From contig NZ_JAAFZC010000002.1 of the NCBI RefSeq assembly GCF_010614805.1, forward strand, positions 434,001-498,000: a DNA stretch of 64,000 nt, given 5' to 3'. Both the position numbers and the translations under genes were made by a program. The notes under the pieces were generated by a model. That model searched no databases. It worked only from the letters and a program-made list of their open reading frames with translations, and was not told the origin of the DNA. Below, in pieces: positions 51,362-59,973 of this stretch. This DNA comes from Pseudooceanicola aestuarii. GTDB lineage: Bacteria; Pseudomonadota; Alphaproteobacteria; Rhodobacterales; Rhodobacteraceae. Numbering within the stretch: position 1 is the stretch's first letter; each line of letters begins with the position of its first letter.

Positions 51362-52172
51362 GCGGAGCCTCGTCGGAGATGCGGTCAGGGTGGGAAAAGA
51401 GTTCAAAGCTGTCGTCACGGGCAAAGGCCGCGATGGTGATCCCCGCCGTCTCGGCCATGCGCAGCGCAAGGGCGGTGGGGGCGGAGACGGCGATCAGGCA
51501 GGCAATGCCGGCGAGGGCACATTTCTGCACCAGCTCCACCGAGATGCGGGAGGTCATGACCACGGCGCCGCCTTCGGGGGCGATCCCCTGGCGGGCCATG
51601 GCGCCGATCAACTTGTCCAGCGCGTTATGCCGGCCGACATCTTCACGTGCCAGGACAACCCCTTGACCGGGAAGAAGAAAACCGGCGGCATGAACGGCGC
51701 GGGTCTTGTCGTGCAGCGGCTGCAAGGCGCGCAACGCTTCGCTGGCCCCGGCCACATCCGCCGCTGCCAGATAGCCCGCCGGCGCTGTCACGCGCGGCAG
51801 GTCGCGCAGCGCCGCCGCCAGCGAATCGATACCGCACAGGCCGCAGCCCACCGGTCCCATCATCGCCCGCCGCCGCGCAGCCAGCGCCGCGCCGCGATCG
51901 GAGGACAGCCAGAACCGCGCTTCGATTCCGGTGTCATGGGCGACGGCCTCGAAACCCGACACCTGGTCCAGACTGGTGATGACCCCTTCGCCCAGGGCGA
52001 AACCATGAGCGAAATCCGAGATGTCGGACGGGCTGGCCATCATCACCGCCAGGGTCGTGCCGTCGAAACACAGGGCCACCGGCGTTTCCTCCGGCAGGGC
52101 GCGGCGCAGGGCCTGCACCCGCCCGCCCCGATGTGCCTGACCGGAGCGAGATTGAGCGGGCGATTGCGCCAT
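51351..52172 (-). CDS. fdhD: FdhD, formate dehydrogenase accessory sulfurtransferase
   Basis: A 273-residue sulfurtransferase. The catalytic loop CGLCG carries Cys110 and Cys113; REDVGRHNALDKLIG and VVMTSRISVELVQKCALAGI are family blocks. FdhD passes sulfur from IscS to the molybdenum cofactor before it enters the dehydrogenase. It follows fdsA by 1 bp and precedes fdsD. Confidence 0.93.
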   Translation of the reverse strand: MAQSPAQSRSGQAHRGGRVQALRRALPEETPVALCFDGTTLAVMMASPSDISDFAHGFALGEGVITSLDQVSGFEAVAHDTGIEARFWLSSDRGAALAARRRAMMGPVGCGLCGIDSLAAALRDLPRVTAPAGYLAAADVAGASEALRALQPLHDKTRAVHAAGFLLPGQGVVLAREDVGRHNALDKLIGAMARQGIAPEGGAVVMTSRISVELVQKCALAGIACLIAVSAPTALALRMAETAGITIAAFARDDSFELFSHPDRISDEAPHVA

Positions 52173-52173
52173 G

Positions 52174-55089
52174 CTACTCGGCCGCGGGCAGGATCTGGCG
52201 GGCGCGTGCGGCTTGGGCGGCGTAATCCTCCTGCCAGTCGGTAGGCCCGTTGGAGGCCCCGACCTGTACCGCCGTGACCTTGTATTCCGGGCAGTTTGTA
52301 GCCCAGTCGGAATAATCCGTCGTCACCACATTGGCCTGCGTGTCGGGGTGGTGAAAGGTGGTGTAGACCACGCCGGGCGACACCCGGTCGGTCACCTCTG
52401 CGCGCAGCGTCGTCTCACCGGAGCGGGAGGCCAGCCTGACCCAATCGCCGCTTTTCAGCCCGCGATTTTCGGCGTCATGGGGGTGAATTTCCAACACATC
52501 TTCCTGATGCCAGACGGTATTTTCGGTGCGCCGGGTCTGGGCGCCCACGTTGTATTGGCTTAGCGTGCGGCCGGTGGTCAAAAGCAGCGGAAAGCGCGGG
52601 CCGGTGCGTTCGTCGGTGGCCACGTATTCCGTGATGATGAACCGCCCCCGGCCTCGCACGAAGCCGTCGACATGCATCAGTGGCGTGCCCTCCGGCGCGG
52701 CGTCGTTGCAGGGCCACTGGACGGATCCGTGTTCCTCCAGCAAGTCATAGGTGACATTGGCAAAGCTGGGCGTCGTGGCCGCGATCTCCGCCATGATCTG
52801 CGAGGGATGCGCGTAATCCCACGCCGCGCCCATCGCATTGGCCAGGAGCTGCGTCACCTCCCAATCGGCATAGCCGTTGCGCGGCGCCATCACCCGGCGC
52901 ACACGGTTGATCCGCCGTTCCGCATTGGTAAAGGTGCCGTCCTTCTCCAGAAATGTCGATCCGGGCAGGAAGACATGGGCGTAATTCGCCGTCTCGTTCA
53001 GGAACAGGTCATGCACGATCACGCAATCCATCGCCGCCAATCCGGCGGCGACATGGCGGGTGTCCGGGTCGGATTGCAGGATATCCTCGCCCTGGCAATA
53101 CAGACCCCGGAATGTGCCGTCGACGGCGGCGTCCAGCATGTTGGGAATGCGCAGCCCCGGTTCGGGATCAATCTCCACGCCCCAGGCGCGTTCGAAGATC
53201 TCCCGCACCTCCTGGTTCTTCACATGGCGATAGCCCGGCAGTTCATGCGGGAACGACCCCATGTCGCAACTGCCCTGCACGTTGTTCTGGCCGCGCAGCG
53301 GGTTCACGCCAACGCCGGGCCTGCCGATATTGCCGGTCAGCATCGCCAGGTTGGCAATTGCCATGACGGTGGTCGAACCTTGGGAATGTTCCGTCACACC
53401 CAGCCCGTAATAGATCGCTCCGTTGCCGCCACGGGCAAACAGCCGGGCCGCCGCGCGCAGTTCCTGCGCCGGCACACCGGTCAACAGCGCAGTGGATTCC
53501 GGGGCGTGCCGCACGTTCGAGACAAAGGCCGCATATTCCTGGAATTCCTCCCAGTCACAACGGGTTCTGATGAAATCTTCATCCATCAGCCCCTCGGTCA
53601 CGATGACATGGGCCAGCGCCGTGACGACGGCCACATTGGTGCCCGGCCGCAGCGGCAGGTGATGCGCCGCCGTGACATGGGCGGATTTCACCAGGTCGAT
53701 CCGGCGCGGGTCGATCACGATCAGCTTCGCCCCGGCGCGCAGCCGTTTCTTCAGCCGCGAGGCAAAGACCGGATGCCCGTCCGTCGGATTGGCGCCGATG
53801 ACGATGACAACGTCGCTCTGCTCCACGGAATCGAAATCCTGCGTTCCGGCAGAGGTGCCGAACGCCTGCCCCAACCCGTAACCCGTGGGCGAATGGCAGA
53901 CCCGCGCGCAGGTGTCGGTGTTGTTGTTGCCAAAGACGGCGCGGGCCAGTTTCTGCACCAGGAACGTCTCTTCGTTGGTGCAGCGGCTGGAGGTGATGAC
54001 CCCGATGGATTTTGCCCCATGCACCTGCTGGATGCCGCGCATCTTGTCGGCGGCGAAAGTCAGCGCCTCCTGCCAGCTGACCTCCCGCCAGGGGTCTTCG
54101 ACCCGCTCGCGGATCATGGGGTTCAGGATGCGGTCAGCGTGATTGGCATAGCCATAGGCGAAGCGCCCCTTGACGCAGGAATGGCCGCGATTGGCCTTGC
54201 CGTCCTTCCAAGGAACCATGCGAACCAGCTCATCCCCCTGCATTTCCGCCTTGAAGGAGCAGCCGACCCCGCAATAGGCGCAGGTGGTCACGACGGCACG
54301 ATCGGGCGTGCCCTTCTCGATCACGGATTTCTCCTGCAAGGTCGCGGTCGGGCAGGCCTGCACGCAGGCGCCGCAGCTGACGCAATCCGACGACAGGAAA
54401 TCGTCCCCCGCCGCCCCGGCGGAGACGCGACTGTCGAACCCGCGCCCCTCGATCGTCAGGGCAAAGGTACCCTGCACTTCCTCACAGGCGCGGACGCAGC
54501 GCGAACAGACGATGCATTTCGAAGGATCATAGGTAAAATAGGGGTTGCTCTCGTCCTTGGGGATATAGCGGTGATTGTCCCCGCCGCCGCGCAATCTGGC
54601 GTCGGCCATAGACAGCGCGCCGGTGCCGGTCGGGTCGAAATGGTTGTCACCGGGCATATAGCGCACGTCGCGCAGCCCGACCGCGCCGGCCATGTCCTGC
54701 AATTCGCAATCCCCGTTGGCCGCGCAGGTCAGGCAATCCAGCGGGTGGTCGGAGATATAAAGCTCCATCACCCCGCGCCGGATCTTGCGCACCTTTTGCG
54801 AGACGGTACTGACCTCCATCCCCTCCGCTACCGGCGTGGTGCAGGAGGCCGGGGTGCCCCGACGCCCGGCGATTTCCACCACACAGAGCCGGCAGGAGCC
54901 GAAGGCGTCCACATTGTCCGTGGCGCACAGCTTTGGGACGGAAATCCCCGCCTCCGCCGCCGCGCGCATGACGGATGTGCCCGCCGGCACCGTCACCGCC
55001 ATACCGTCGATGGTAAGCGTGACGGGCGCGCCGTCGGCGGCAGGGGTGCCCATGTCGCGGCTGTCCCAGGGGATCACGAAATCCTTCAT
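52174..55089 (-). CDS. fdsA: FdsA, formate dehydrogenase catalytic subunit
   Basis: A 971-residue molybdenum enzyme. An N-terminal [2Fe-2S] domain uses Cys55, Cys66, Cys69 and Cys83. Next come a His/Cys cluster domain (LDCLTCAANGDCELQ), two [4Fe-4S] clusters (CIVCSRCVRAC and CVSCGACVQAC) and the bis-MGD domain with its own cluster (CAYCGVGC). The likely Mo ligand is Cys398 in CARVCHSPT, the position of selenocysteine in E. coli FdhF. It oxidises formate to CO2 and passes electrons to FdsB. The reading frame is complete, 31 bp after fdsB. Confidence 0.95.
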   Translation of the reverse strand: MKDFVIPWDSRDMGTPAADGAPVTLTIDGMAVTVPAGTSVMRAAAEAGISVPKLCATDNVDAFGSCRLCVVEIAGRRGTPASCTTPVAEGMEVSTVSQKVRKIRRGVMELYISDHPLDCLTCAANGDCELQDMAGAVGLRDVRYMPGDNHFDPTGTGALSMADARLRGGGDNHRYIPKDESNPYFTYDPSKCIVCSRCVRACEEVQGTFALTIEGRGFDSRVSAGAAGDDFLSSDCVSCGACVQACPTATLQEKSVIEKGTPDRAVVTTCAYCGVGCSFKAEMQGDELVRMVPWKDGKANRGHSCVKGRFAYGYANHADRILNPMIRERVEDPWREVSWQEALTFAADKMRGIQQVHGAKSIGVITSSRCTNEETFLVQKLARAVFGNNNTDTCARVCHSPTGYGLGQAFGTSAGTQDFDSVEQSDVVIVIGANPTDGHPVFASRLKKRLRAGAKLIVIDPRRIDLVKSAHVTAAHHLPLRPGTNVAVVTALAHVIVTEGLMDEDFIRTRCDWEEFQEYAAFVSNVRHAPESTALLTGVPAQELRAAARLFARGGNGAIYYGLGVTEHSQGSTTVMAIANLAMLTGNIGRPGVGVNPLRGQNNVQGSCDMGSFPHELPGYRHVKNQEVREIFERAWGVEIDPEPGLRIPNMLDAAVDGTFRGLYCQGEDILQSDPDTRHVAAGLAAMDCVIVHDLFLNETANYAHVFLPGSTFLEKDGTFTNAERRINRVRRVMAPRNGYADWEVTQLLANAMGAAWDYAHPSQIMAEIAATTPSFANVTYDLLEEHGSVQWPCNDAAPEGTPLMHVDGFVRGRGRFIITEYVATDERTGPRFPLLLTTGRTLSQYNVGAQTRRTENTVWHQEDVLEIHPHDAENRGLKSGDWVRLASRSGETTLRAEVTDRVSPGVVYTTFHHPDTQANVVTTDYSDWATNCPEYKVTAVQVGASNGPTDWQEDYAAQAARARQILPAAE

Positions 55090-55120
55090 CGCGGTGCCTC
55101 CATGATGGTGGGGTTGCGGT

Positions 55121-56656
55121 TCATTCCGCGGCCTGCCGTACAGGGCCGAACTCTTCGGGGAAAAGGCGCAGCGCCGACAGCACCGGATAGGGCGTGAACC
55201 CGCCCAAGGCGCAGAGCGACCCGTCGCGCATCGTCTCGCAAAGGTCGGTCAACAGCTCCACCGCCGCACCGTCCCCCTGGGCAATGCGGTCGATCGTCTC
55301 CACCCCGCGCACCGCACCGATCCGGCAAGGGGTGCATTTGCCACAACTTTCGACCGCGCAGAATTCCATGGCGAACCGCGCCAGCCCCCGCATGTCCGCG
55401 CTGTCGTCGAAAACGACCAGACCGGCATGGCCGATCAGCCCGCCCTGCCCGTCGAATTCCTCGTATCCAAACGGCGTCTCGAACAGCTCCGGGCTGAAAT
55501 AGGCGCCCAGCGGTCCGCCCACCTGCACCGCCTTCACCGGCCGTCCGCTGGCCGTGCCACCGCCGATCTCTTCCACCAGGGTGCCCAGGGTCATGCCGAA
55601 CCCTGCCTCGAACAGGCCGCCGTATTTCACGTTACCCGCGATCTGAACCGGGATCGTCCCGCGCGACCGGCCCAGGCCAAAGCTGGCGTAATACGCCGCG
55701 CCCTTCGCCAGGATCACCGGGACCGAGGCCAGGGAGATCACGTTGTTGACCACCGTCGGCATCCCGAAAGCGCCTTGCAAGGCGGGCAGCGGCGGCTTGG
55801 CCCGCACCACACCGCGCTTGCCCTCCAGGGAATTGAGCAGCGATGTCTCCTCCCCGCAGACATAGGCGCCCGCCCCCACCCGGACCTCCATGTCGAACCG
55901 GCGTTCATGGCCCAGCACCCCCGCGCCCAACATTCCGCCTGCCCGCGCCACATCGATCGCGGCCTGCATGGTCCCGATGGCGTCAGGATATTCAGAGCGG
56001 ATGTAGATGAACCCATGGGTGGCGCCCACGGCCAGCCCGGCGATGACCATCCCCTCGATCAGGCAGAAGGGGTCGCCCTCCATCAACATCCGGTCGGCAA
56101 AGGTGCCGCTGTCGCCCTCATCGGCGTTGCAGACGATATATTTCTGTTCCGCCTGCGCATTCAGAACAGTCTGCCATTTCACCCCGGTCGGAAATCCTGC
56201 GCCGCCGCGTCCGCGCAGACCTGAGGTAGTGACCTCCTCCACCACCGCCGCCGGAGCCATTTCCAACGCGCGGCGCAACCCGGTCAGCCCGCCAAGCGCT
56301 TCGTATTCCGCAAGGTTCAGCGGATCAATCACGCCGCAACGGGCAAAGGTCAGCCGCGTTTGGCGCTTCAGAAAAGGCAGGTCTTCTACCAGCCCCAGCC
56401 CCCCCGCCGTGCCATCAAGGATCGCCGTCACATCATCCGGCGTCACCGCACCGAACCCGTGCCGGCCCGCGCCCCGGTCCAGCTCCACCAAAGGTTCCAG
56501 CCAGATCATGCCGCGACTGCCGTTCCGGACGATCTCCACCGGCAGACCGCGCCGCGCAGCCTGGCTGGCGAACTCCGCCGCGACGGCATCCGCGCCCAGA
56601 GCCCGCGCTGCGGAATCGCGGGGCACGTAGATCCGGATCGTCCTTTGCCCGCTCAT
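55121..56656 (-). CDS. fdsB: FdsB, NAD-binding subunit of formate dehydrogenase
   Basis: A 511-residue protein equivalent to NuoF with a thioredoxin-like N-terminal extension (RTIRIYVPRDSAARALGADA). Motifs seen are the FMN/NADH region LRGRGGAGFPTGVKWQTV, YIVCNADEGDSGTFADRML and the C-terminal [4Fe-4S] ligands in ESCGKCTPCRIGAVRG. It takes electrons from FdsA and reduces NAD. The start overlaps the fdsG stop (ATGA at 56656-56653). Confidence 0.95.
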   Translation of the reverse strand: MSGQRTIRIYVPRDSAARALGADAVAAEFASQAARRGLPVEIVRNGSRGMIWLEPLVELDRGAGRHGFGAVTPDDVTAILDGTAGGLGLVEDLPFLKRQTRLTFARCGVIDPLNLAEYEALGGLTGLRRALEMAPAAVVEEVTTSGLRGRGGAGFPTGVKWQTVLNAQAEQKYIVCNADEGDSGTFADRMLMEGDPFCLIEGMVIAGLAVGATHGFIYIRSEYPDAIGTMQAAIDVARAGGMLGAGVLGHERRFDMEVRVGAGAYVCGEETSLLNSLEGKRGVVRAKPPLPALQGAFGMPTVVNNVISLASVPVILAKGAAYYASFGLGRSRGTIPVQIAGNVKYGGLFEAGFGMTLGTLVEEIGGGTASGRPVKAVQVGGPLGAYFSPELFETPFGYEEFDGQGGLIGHAGLVVFDDSADMRGLARFAMEFCAVESCGKCTPCRIGAVRGVETIDRIAQGDGAAVELLTDLCETMRDGSLCALGGFTPYPVLSALRLFPEEFGPVRQAAE

Positions 56657-57129
56657 GCCCGCGCCTCCGCCAGAAGGGCATCCATGCGAGCGGTATCAAC
56701 GCGCCCTTGCGGGCGGTCACCCACCATTACCGCGGGCGCACAGGCGCACAGGCCCAGACAATAGACCGGCTCCACCGTGATGCGGCCATCCGGCGTCGTG
56801 CCGTGCCATTCCACCCCCAGCTTGGCCAGGGTCTCCGCCGCCAGATCCGCGCCGCCCATGCTCTGACACGCTTCGGCACGGCAAATCCGGATCACGTGAC
56901 GCCCCGCCGGCACAAGGCGGAAGTCGTGATAGAAACTGACCACGCCATGCACCTCTGCCCGTGTGACGTTCAACGCATCGGCCAACGGCTGGAAAGCCGC
57001 CTCTGGCACGTGGCCGAATGCCGTCTGCATCGCATGCAAAATCGGCAGCAACGGCCCTTTCAGATGGAGATGCCCGGCGATCAAGGCATCTATTTCAGTC
57101 CTCGAGGGCGCTGGCGGGGTCTGCGTCAT
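56653..57129 (-). CDS. fdsG: FdsG, [2Fe-2S] subunit of formate dehydrogenase
   Basis: A 158-residue NuoE-like protein. It binds [2Fe-2S] through Cys in ICRAEACQSMG and in VYCLGLCACAP. ATG 57129 was taken, because the longer frame begins in the intergenic region. It transfers electrons between FdsA and FdsB. It is the first gene of the operon fdsG-fdsB-fdsA-fdhD-fdsD. Confidence 0.93.
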   Translation of the reverse strand: MTQTPPAPSRTEIDALIAGHLHLKGPLLPILHAMQTAFGHVPEAAFQPLADALNVTRAEVHGVVSFYHDFRLVPAGRHVIRICRAEACQSMGGADLAAETLAKLGVEWHGTTPDGRITVEPVYCLGLCACAPAVMVGDRPQGRVDTARMDALLAEARA

Positions 57130-57179
57130 GGCTGGCCTTTCCCTGATCCGCGCACAGATCACAGCCGCCAACATCGGGA

Positions 57180-57206
57180 ATCAATATCGTATATTCGTTG
57201 CTTGAT
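57180..57206. promoter_or_regulatory. Candidate LysR-type operator before fdsG
   Basis: In the 79-bp LysR-fdsG gap, an inverted repeat AATAT-CGT-ATATT (57183-57195) is nested within ATCAA (57180-57184) and TTGAT (57202-57206). The AT-rich, dyad-containing sequence is in the place expected for a LysR-type activator of the fds operon. Not shown experimentally. Confidence 0.4.
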
Positions 57207-57208
57207 CG

Positions 57209-58105
57209 TTAATTTCTATCGGCCACGGAGGACAACCGTCGCGCTTCGGCCAGCAGCGCGCTCAGAACTGGTGTGTGCGGTTCCCGCCACGGGGCGATCA
57301 AACCAACACGATTCGCTTTAACATCGCCGTCCAATGGTATGATTTTCAAAGACTTACCAAGACACAGAAATTCCGCCAGATCGGCTGGCAGCACCGTCAC
57401 CCAGCCCCCCGCCAGCACATTCGCCACCAGGACCACGGTCGAATTGCTTTCGATCCGCGCTTCGGGCGTGACGCCGAAATCCGCAAAATTCTTGTTGATG
57501 ATGCGCCGGTTCTGCATATCCGGGGTCAGGAGACAGAGCCGTCTGCCGTCCAGGTCGGACCATCCGACTGACGCCCGCCCGGCCAGGTCCGAATCATGTC
57601 CGCACACCAACATGTAGCGTTCCTCGTACAGCGCCTCGCTGCTCAACCGGCCCATCGGTTCATTGTCGAGGTAGGAGAGCCCCGCATCAACGTCGAGATT
57701 TTCGATCAGCGACAGGATCTCGCTGGAGGTGCGCGACAGAATCGTGAATCGCACATTGGGATGTTTCGTGCTGAATTCGGACGACAGCCGCGCCGCCCAG
57801 GTCAGTGCCGTGGGGATCACCGCGATGCGCAACTGCCCCGCCAACCCGTGCCGCTTGAAGCGCATTTCCTCGCGCAATTGGCGTGTGTCCCCGACAATCC
57901 GCCGCGCCCAGGTCAAGGCGCTTTGCCCCTCGGGGGTCAGCCCACCATACCGTGACCCGCGAAAGATCAGTTGCACGCCAAGCTGTTCTTCCAACTGCTT
58001 GATCCCGGCCGAAAGCGTTGGCTGCGTGATGCCCAGCGTGGTGGCTGCGCGGCCGAAATGCCCCTCTTTGGCAACGGCGAGAAACATCTCCAGCTTGTCC
58101 ATCAT
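57209..58105 (-). CDS. LysR-family regulator (probable fds regulator)
   Basis: A 298-residue LysR-type regulator. The N-terminal winged helix (MDKLEMFLAVAKEGHFGRAA, TTLGITQPTLSAGIKQLEEQ) precedes an effector-binding domain with two Rossmann-like lobes (LRIAVIPTALTWAARLSSEF). It lies directly upstream of fdsG on the same strand, as fdsR does in formate-utilising bacteria, and divergent from the FAD-binding dehydrogenase gene, so it could control both. The effector cannot be read from the sequence. Confidence 0.85.
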   Translation of the reverse strand: MMDKLEMFLAVAKEGHFGRAATTLGITQPTLSAGIKQLEEQLGVQLIFRGSRYGGLTPEGQSALTWARRIVGDTRQLREEMRFKRHGLAGQLRIAVIPTALTWAARLSSEFSTKHPNVRFTILSRTSSEILSLIENLDVDAGLSYLDNEPMGRLSSEALYEERYMLVCGHDSDLAGRASVGWSDLDGRRLCLLTPDMQNRRIINKNFADFGVTPEARIESNSTVVLVANVLAGGWVTVLPADLAEFLCLGKSLKIIPLDGDVKANRVGLIAPWREPHTPVLSALLAEARRLSSVADRN

Positions 58106-58116
58106 GGAGAATTCCG

Positions 58117-58137
58117 ATCAAGTTCTGTCAATTTGAT
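58117..58137. promoter_or_regulatory. ATCAA-N11-TTGAT inverted repeat (LysR-type box)
   Basis: ATCAA (58117-58121) and TTGAT (58133-58137) are inverted and separated by 11 bases, the T-N11-A spacing typical of LysR-type binding sites. It lies 12 bp upstream of the LysR start in the divergent region leading to the flavoprotein gene, suiting autoregulation and divergent control. Confidence 0.5.
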
Positions 58138-58258
58138 TGAGCATATCTAACAAAAAGGTCGGTACCTTGGGGAGTCTCACGCAACGTCGGGGGGGAAATT
58201 TCTGGCATGTGTAAATGTTTTGGTCAGACTTTCCTGCAATAGAGGTGAGGAGACGATC

Positions 58259-59902
58259 ATGGGCGACACGACAGATGTCATCGTCATCGGCGGCGGGCTG
58301 GCCGGGCTGGTGGCGGCATGCGAATTGCTGGACCGGGGGCGGCGCGTCACCCTTCTGGACCAGGAGCCGCGGCAGAATCTCGGCGGTCAGGCCTTCTGGT
58401 CCCTGGGCGGGCTGTTCATGATCGACACACCGGAACAACGCCGGTTCCGCATACGGGACAGCCGTGAACTGGCGCGGCAGGATTGGATGGGATCCGCCGG
58501 ATTCGACCGGGCAGAGGATCATTGGCCTCGGGCCTGGGCCGATGCCTACCTGGACTTCGCCGCCGGGGAAATGCGGTCCTGGTTGTACAGGATGGGAATG
58601 CGCTGGTTCCCCGTCGTGGGCTGGGCCGAACGTGGCGGCGGGCTGGCCACCGGCCATGGCAATTCGGTACCGCGGTTTCACCTGACCTGGGGTACAGGAC
58701 CGGGTGTGCTGGAGCCCTTCGTCAACCGTGTGCTGGCGGCAGAGCAGGAAGGCCGGATAGATCTGCGGTTCCGTCATCGGGTGAACGGGTTGCTGGGGGG
58801 CACAACAGCCGTCACCGGCGTTCAAGGCGATGTTCTGGCGGAGGACACCGCCCCCCGTGGCGCCCCGACCAACCGCGAGGTCACCGGGGCCTTCGAAATC
58901 GCGGCCGAGAGCGTCATCGTCGCCTCCGGCGGCATTGGCGCGAACGAGGCGGAGGTGCGGCGCGTCTGGCCAACGGAGCGGCTGGGCCCTGCCCCGGATC
59001 AGATGGTCTGCGGTGTCCCCGCTCATGTGGACGGGCTGATGATTGGCCACTCCGCCCGCGCCGGGGCGCGGGTCATCAACGAGGACCGGATGTGGCACTA
59101 CGTCGAGGGGATCAAGAATTGGGACCCGATCTGGCCGCGTCACGGAATCCGGATTTTGCCGGGGCCTTCGTCGCTCTGGCTGGATGCGGAAGGCAATCGC
59201 CTGCCCGCCCCCTGTCTGCCCGGCTTCGATAGCCTGGGCACGTTGAAATATCTGTGTCAGGCAGGGCATCGACATTCCTGGTTCGTCACGACCCAGAAGA
59301 TCATCGAGAAGGAATTCGCTCTGTCCGGCTCGGAACAGAACCCGGACCTGACCGGGAAGGATTGGAAATTGCTCCTCAAAAGCCGCTTGGGGCAAGGTGC
59401 TACCCCGCCTGTTGAGGCATTCAAGGAGAAAGGAGAGGACTTCGTCGTAGCCAAGGATCTGGAGACCCTGGCTCAAGGCATGTCCACCCTGGGTGATCAC
59501 CCGATCGACCCTGCGGATCTCCGCCACCAGGTGGAGGCGCGCGACCGGGAATTGACCAATCCCTTTGCCAAGGACGCGCAAATCATCGCCTTGCGACAGG
59601 CTCGCGCCTATCTTGGGGACAAGCTGATGCGCACCGCCAAACCGCATCGCCTTCTAGACCCCAAGGCCGGACCGCTGATCGCCGTGCGTCTGCACATCCT
59701 GACCCGCAAGACCCTCGGCGGGATCGAGGCAGATCTGAAATCGCAGGTCATAGGCCAGGACAGCGCGCCGATCCCCGGCCTCTTTGCCTGCGGCGAAGCT
59801 GCCGGTTTCGGCGGGGGCGGCTATCACGGATACAACGCGCTGGAGGGGACGTTCCTGGGCGGGTGTATCTTCTCCGGCCGCGCGGCCGGGCGGAACGCAT
59901 GA
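58259..59902 (+). CDS. FAD-binding dehydrogenase (KstD-like)
   Basis: A 547-residue flavoprotein. An N-terminal dinucleotide-binding motif (VIVIGGGLAGLVAACELLDR), LLDQEPRQNLGGQAFWSLGG and later IIEKEFALSGSEQNPDL and GEAAGFGGGGYHGYNALEGT identify the group of putative FAD-binding dehydrogenases related to ketosteroid and fumarate-reductase-type flavoproteins. The substrate is unknown. ATG 58259 has a GAGG-rich region upstream. It is divergent from the LysR gene and may be its target. It is convergent with the alcohol dehydrogenase gene. Confidence 0.85.
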   Translation: MGDTTDVIVIGGGLAGLVAACELLDRGRRVTLLDQEPRQNLGGQAFWSLGGLFMIDTPEQRRFRIRDSRELARQDWMGSAGFDRAEDHWPRAWADAYLDFAAGEMRSWLYRMGMRWFPVVGWAERGGGLATGHGNSVPRFHLTWGTGPGVLEPFVNRVLAAEQEGRIDLRFRHRVNGLLGGTTAVTGVQGDVLAEDTAPRGAPTNREVTGAFEIAAESVIVASGGIGANEAEVRRVWPTERLGPAPDQMVCGVPAHVDGLMIGHSARAGARVINEDRMWHYVEGIKNWDPIWPRHGIRILPGPSSLWLDAEGNRLPAPCLPGFDSLGTLKYLCQAGHRHSWFVTTQKIIEKEFALSGSEQNPDLTGKDWKLLLKSRLGQGATPPVEAFKEKGEDFVVAKDLETLAQGMSTLGDHPIDPADLRHQVEARDRELTNPFAKDAQIIALRQARAYLGDKLMRTAKPHRLLDPKAGPLIAVRLHILTRKTLGGIEADLKSQVIGQDSAPIPGLFACGEAAGFGGGGYHGYNALEGTFLGGCIFSGRAAGRNA

Positions 59903-59929
59903 CCCTTCCTGTCCGCCAAAGCAGAATGC

Positions 59930-59956
59930 CCGGGCATCCCTGACAGGGACGCCCGG
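59930..59956. terminator. Bidirectional hairpin between convergent genes
   Basis: CCGGGC (59930-59935) pairs with GCCCGG (59951-59956), and TCCCT (59937-59941) with AGGGA (59945-59949), loop GAC. It lies between the flavoprotein and the convergent alcohol dehydrogenase. It is stable, but lacks a T-run on the + strand. Confidence 0.6.
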
Positions 59957-59973
59957 ATCGGAACAGCACAGGA

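Noticed and set aside
52672..55197. 841-residue open frame on the + strand opposite fdsA
   Set aside because: The other strand encodes a complete FdsA with every metal-binding motif; this frame has a shadow-like composition.
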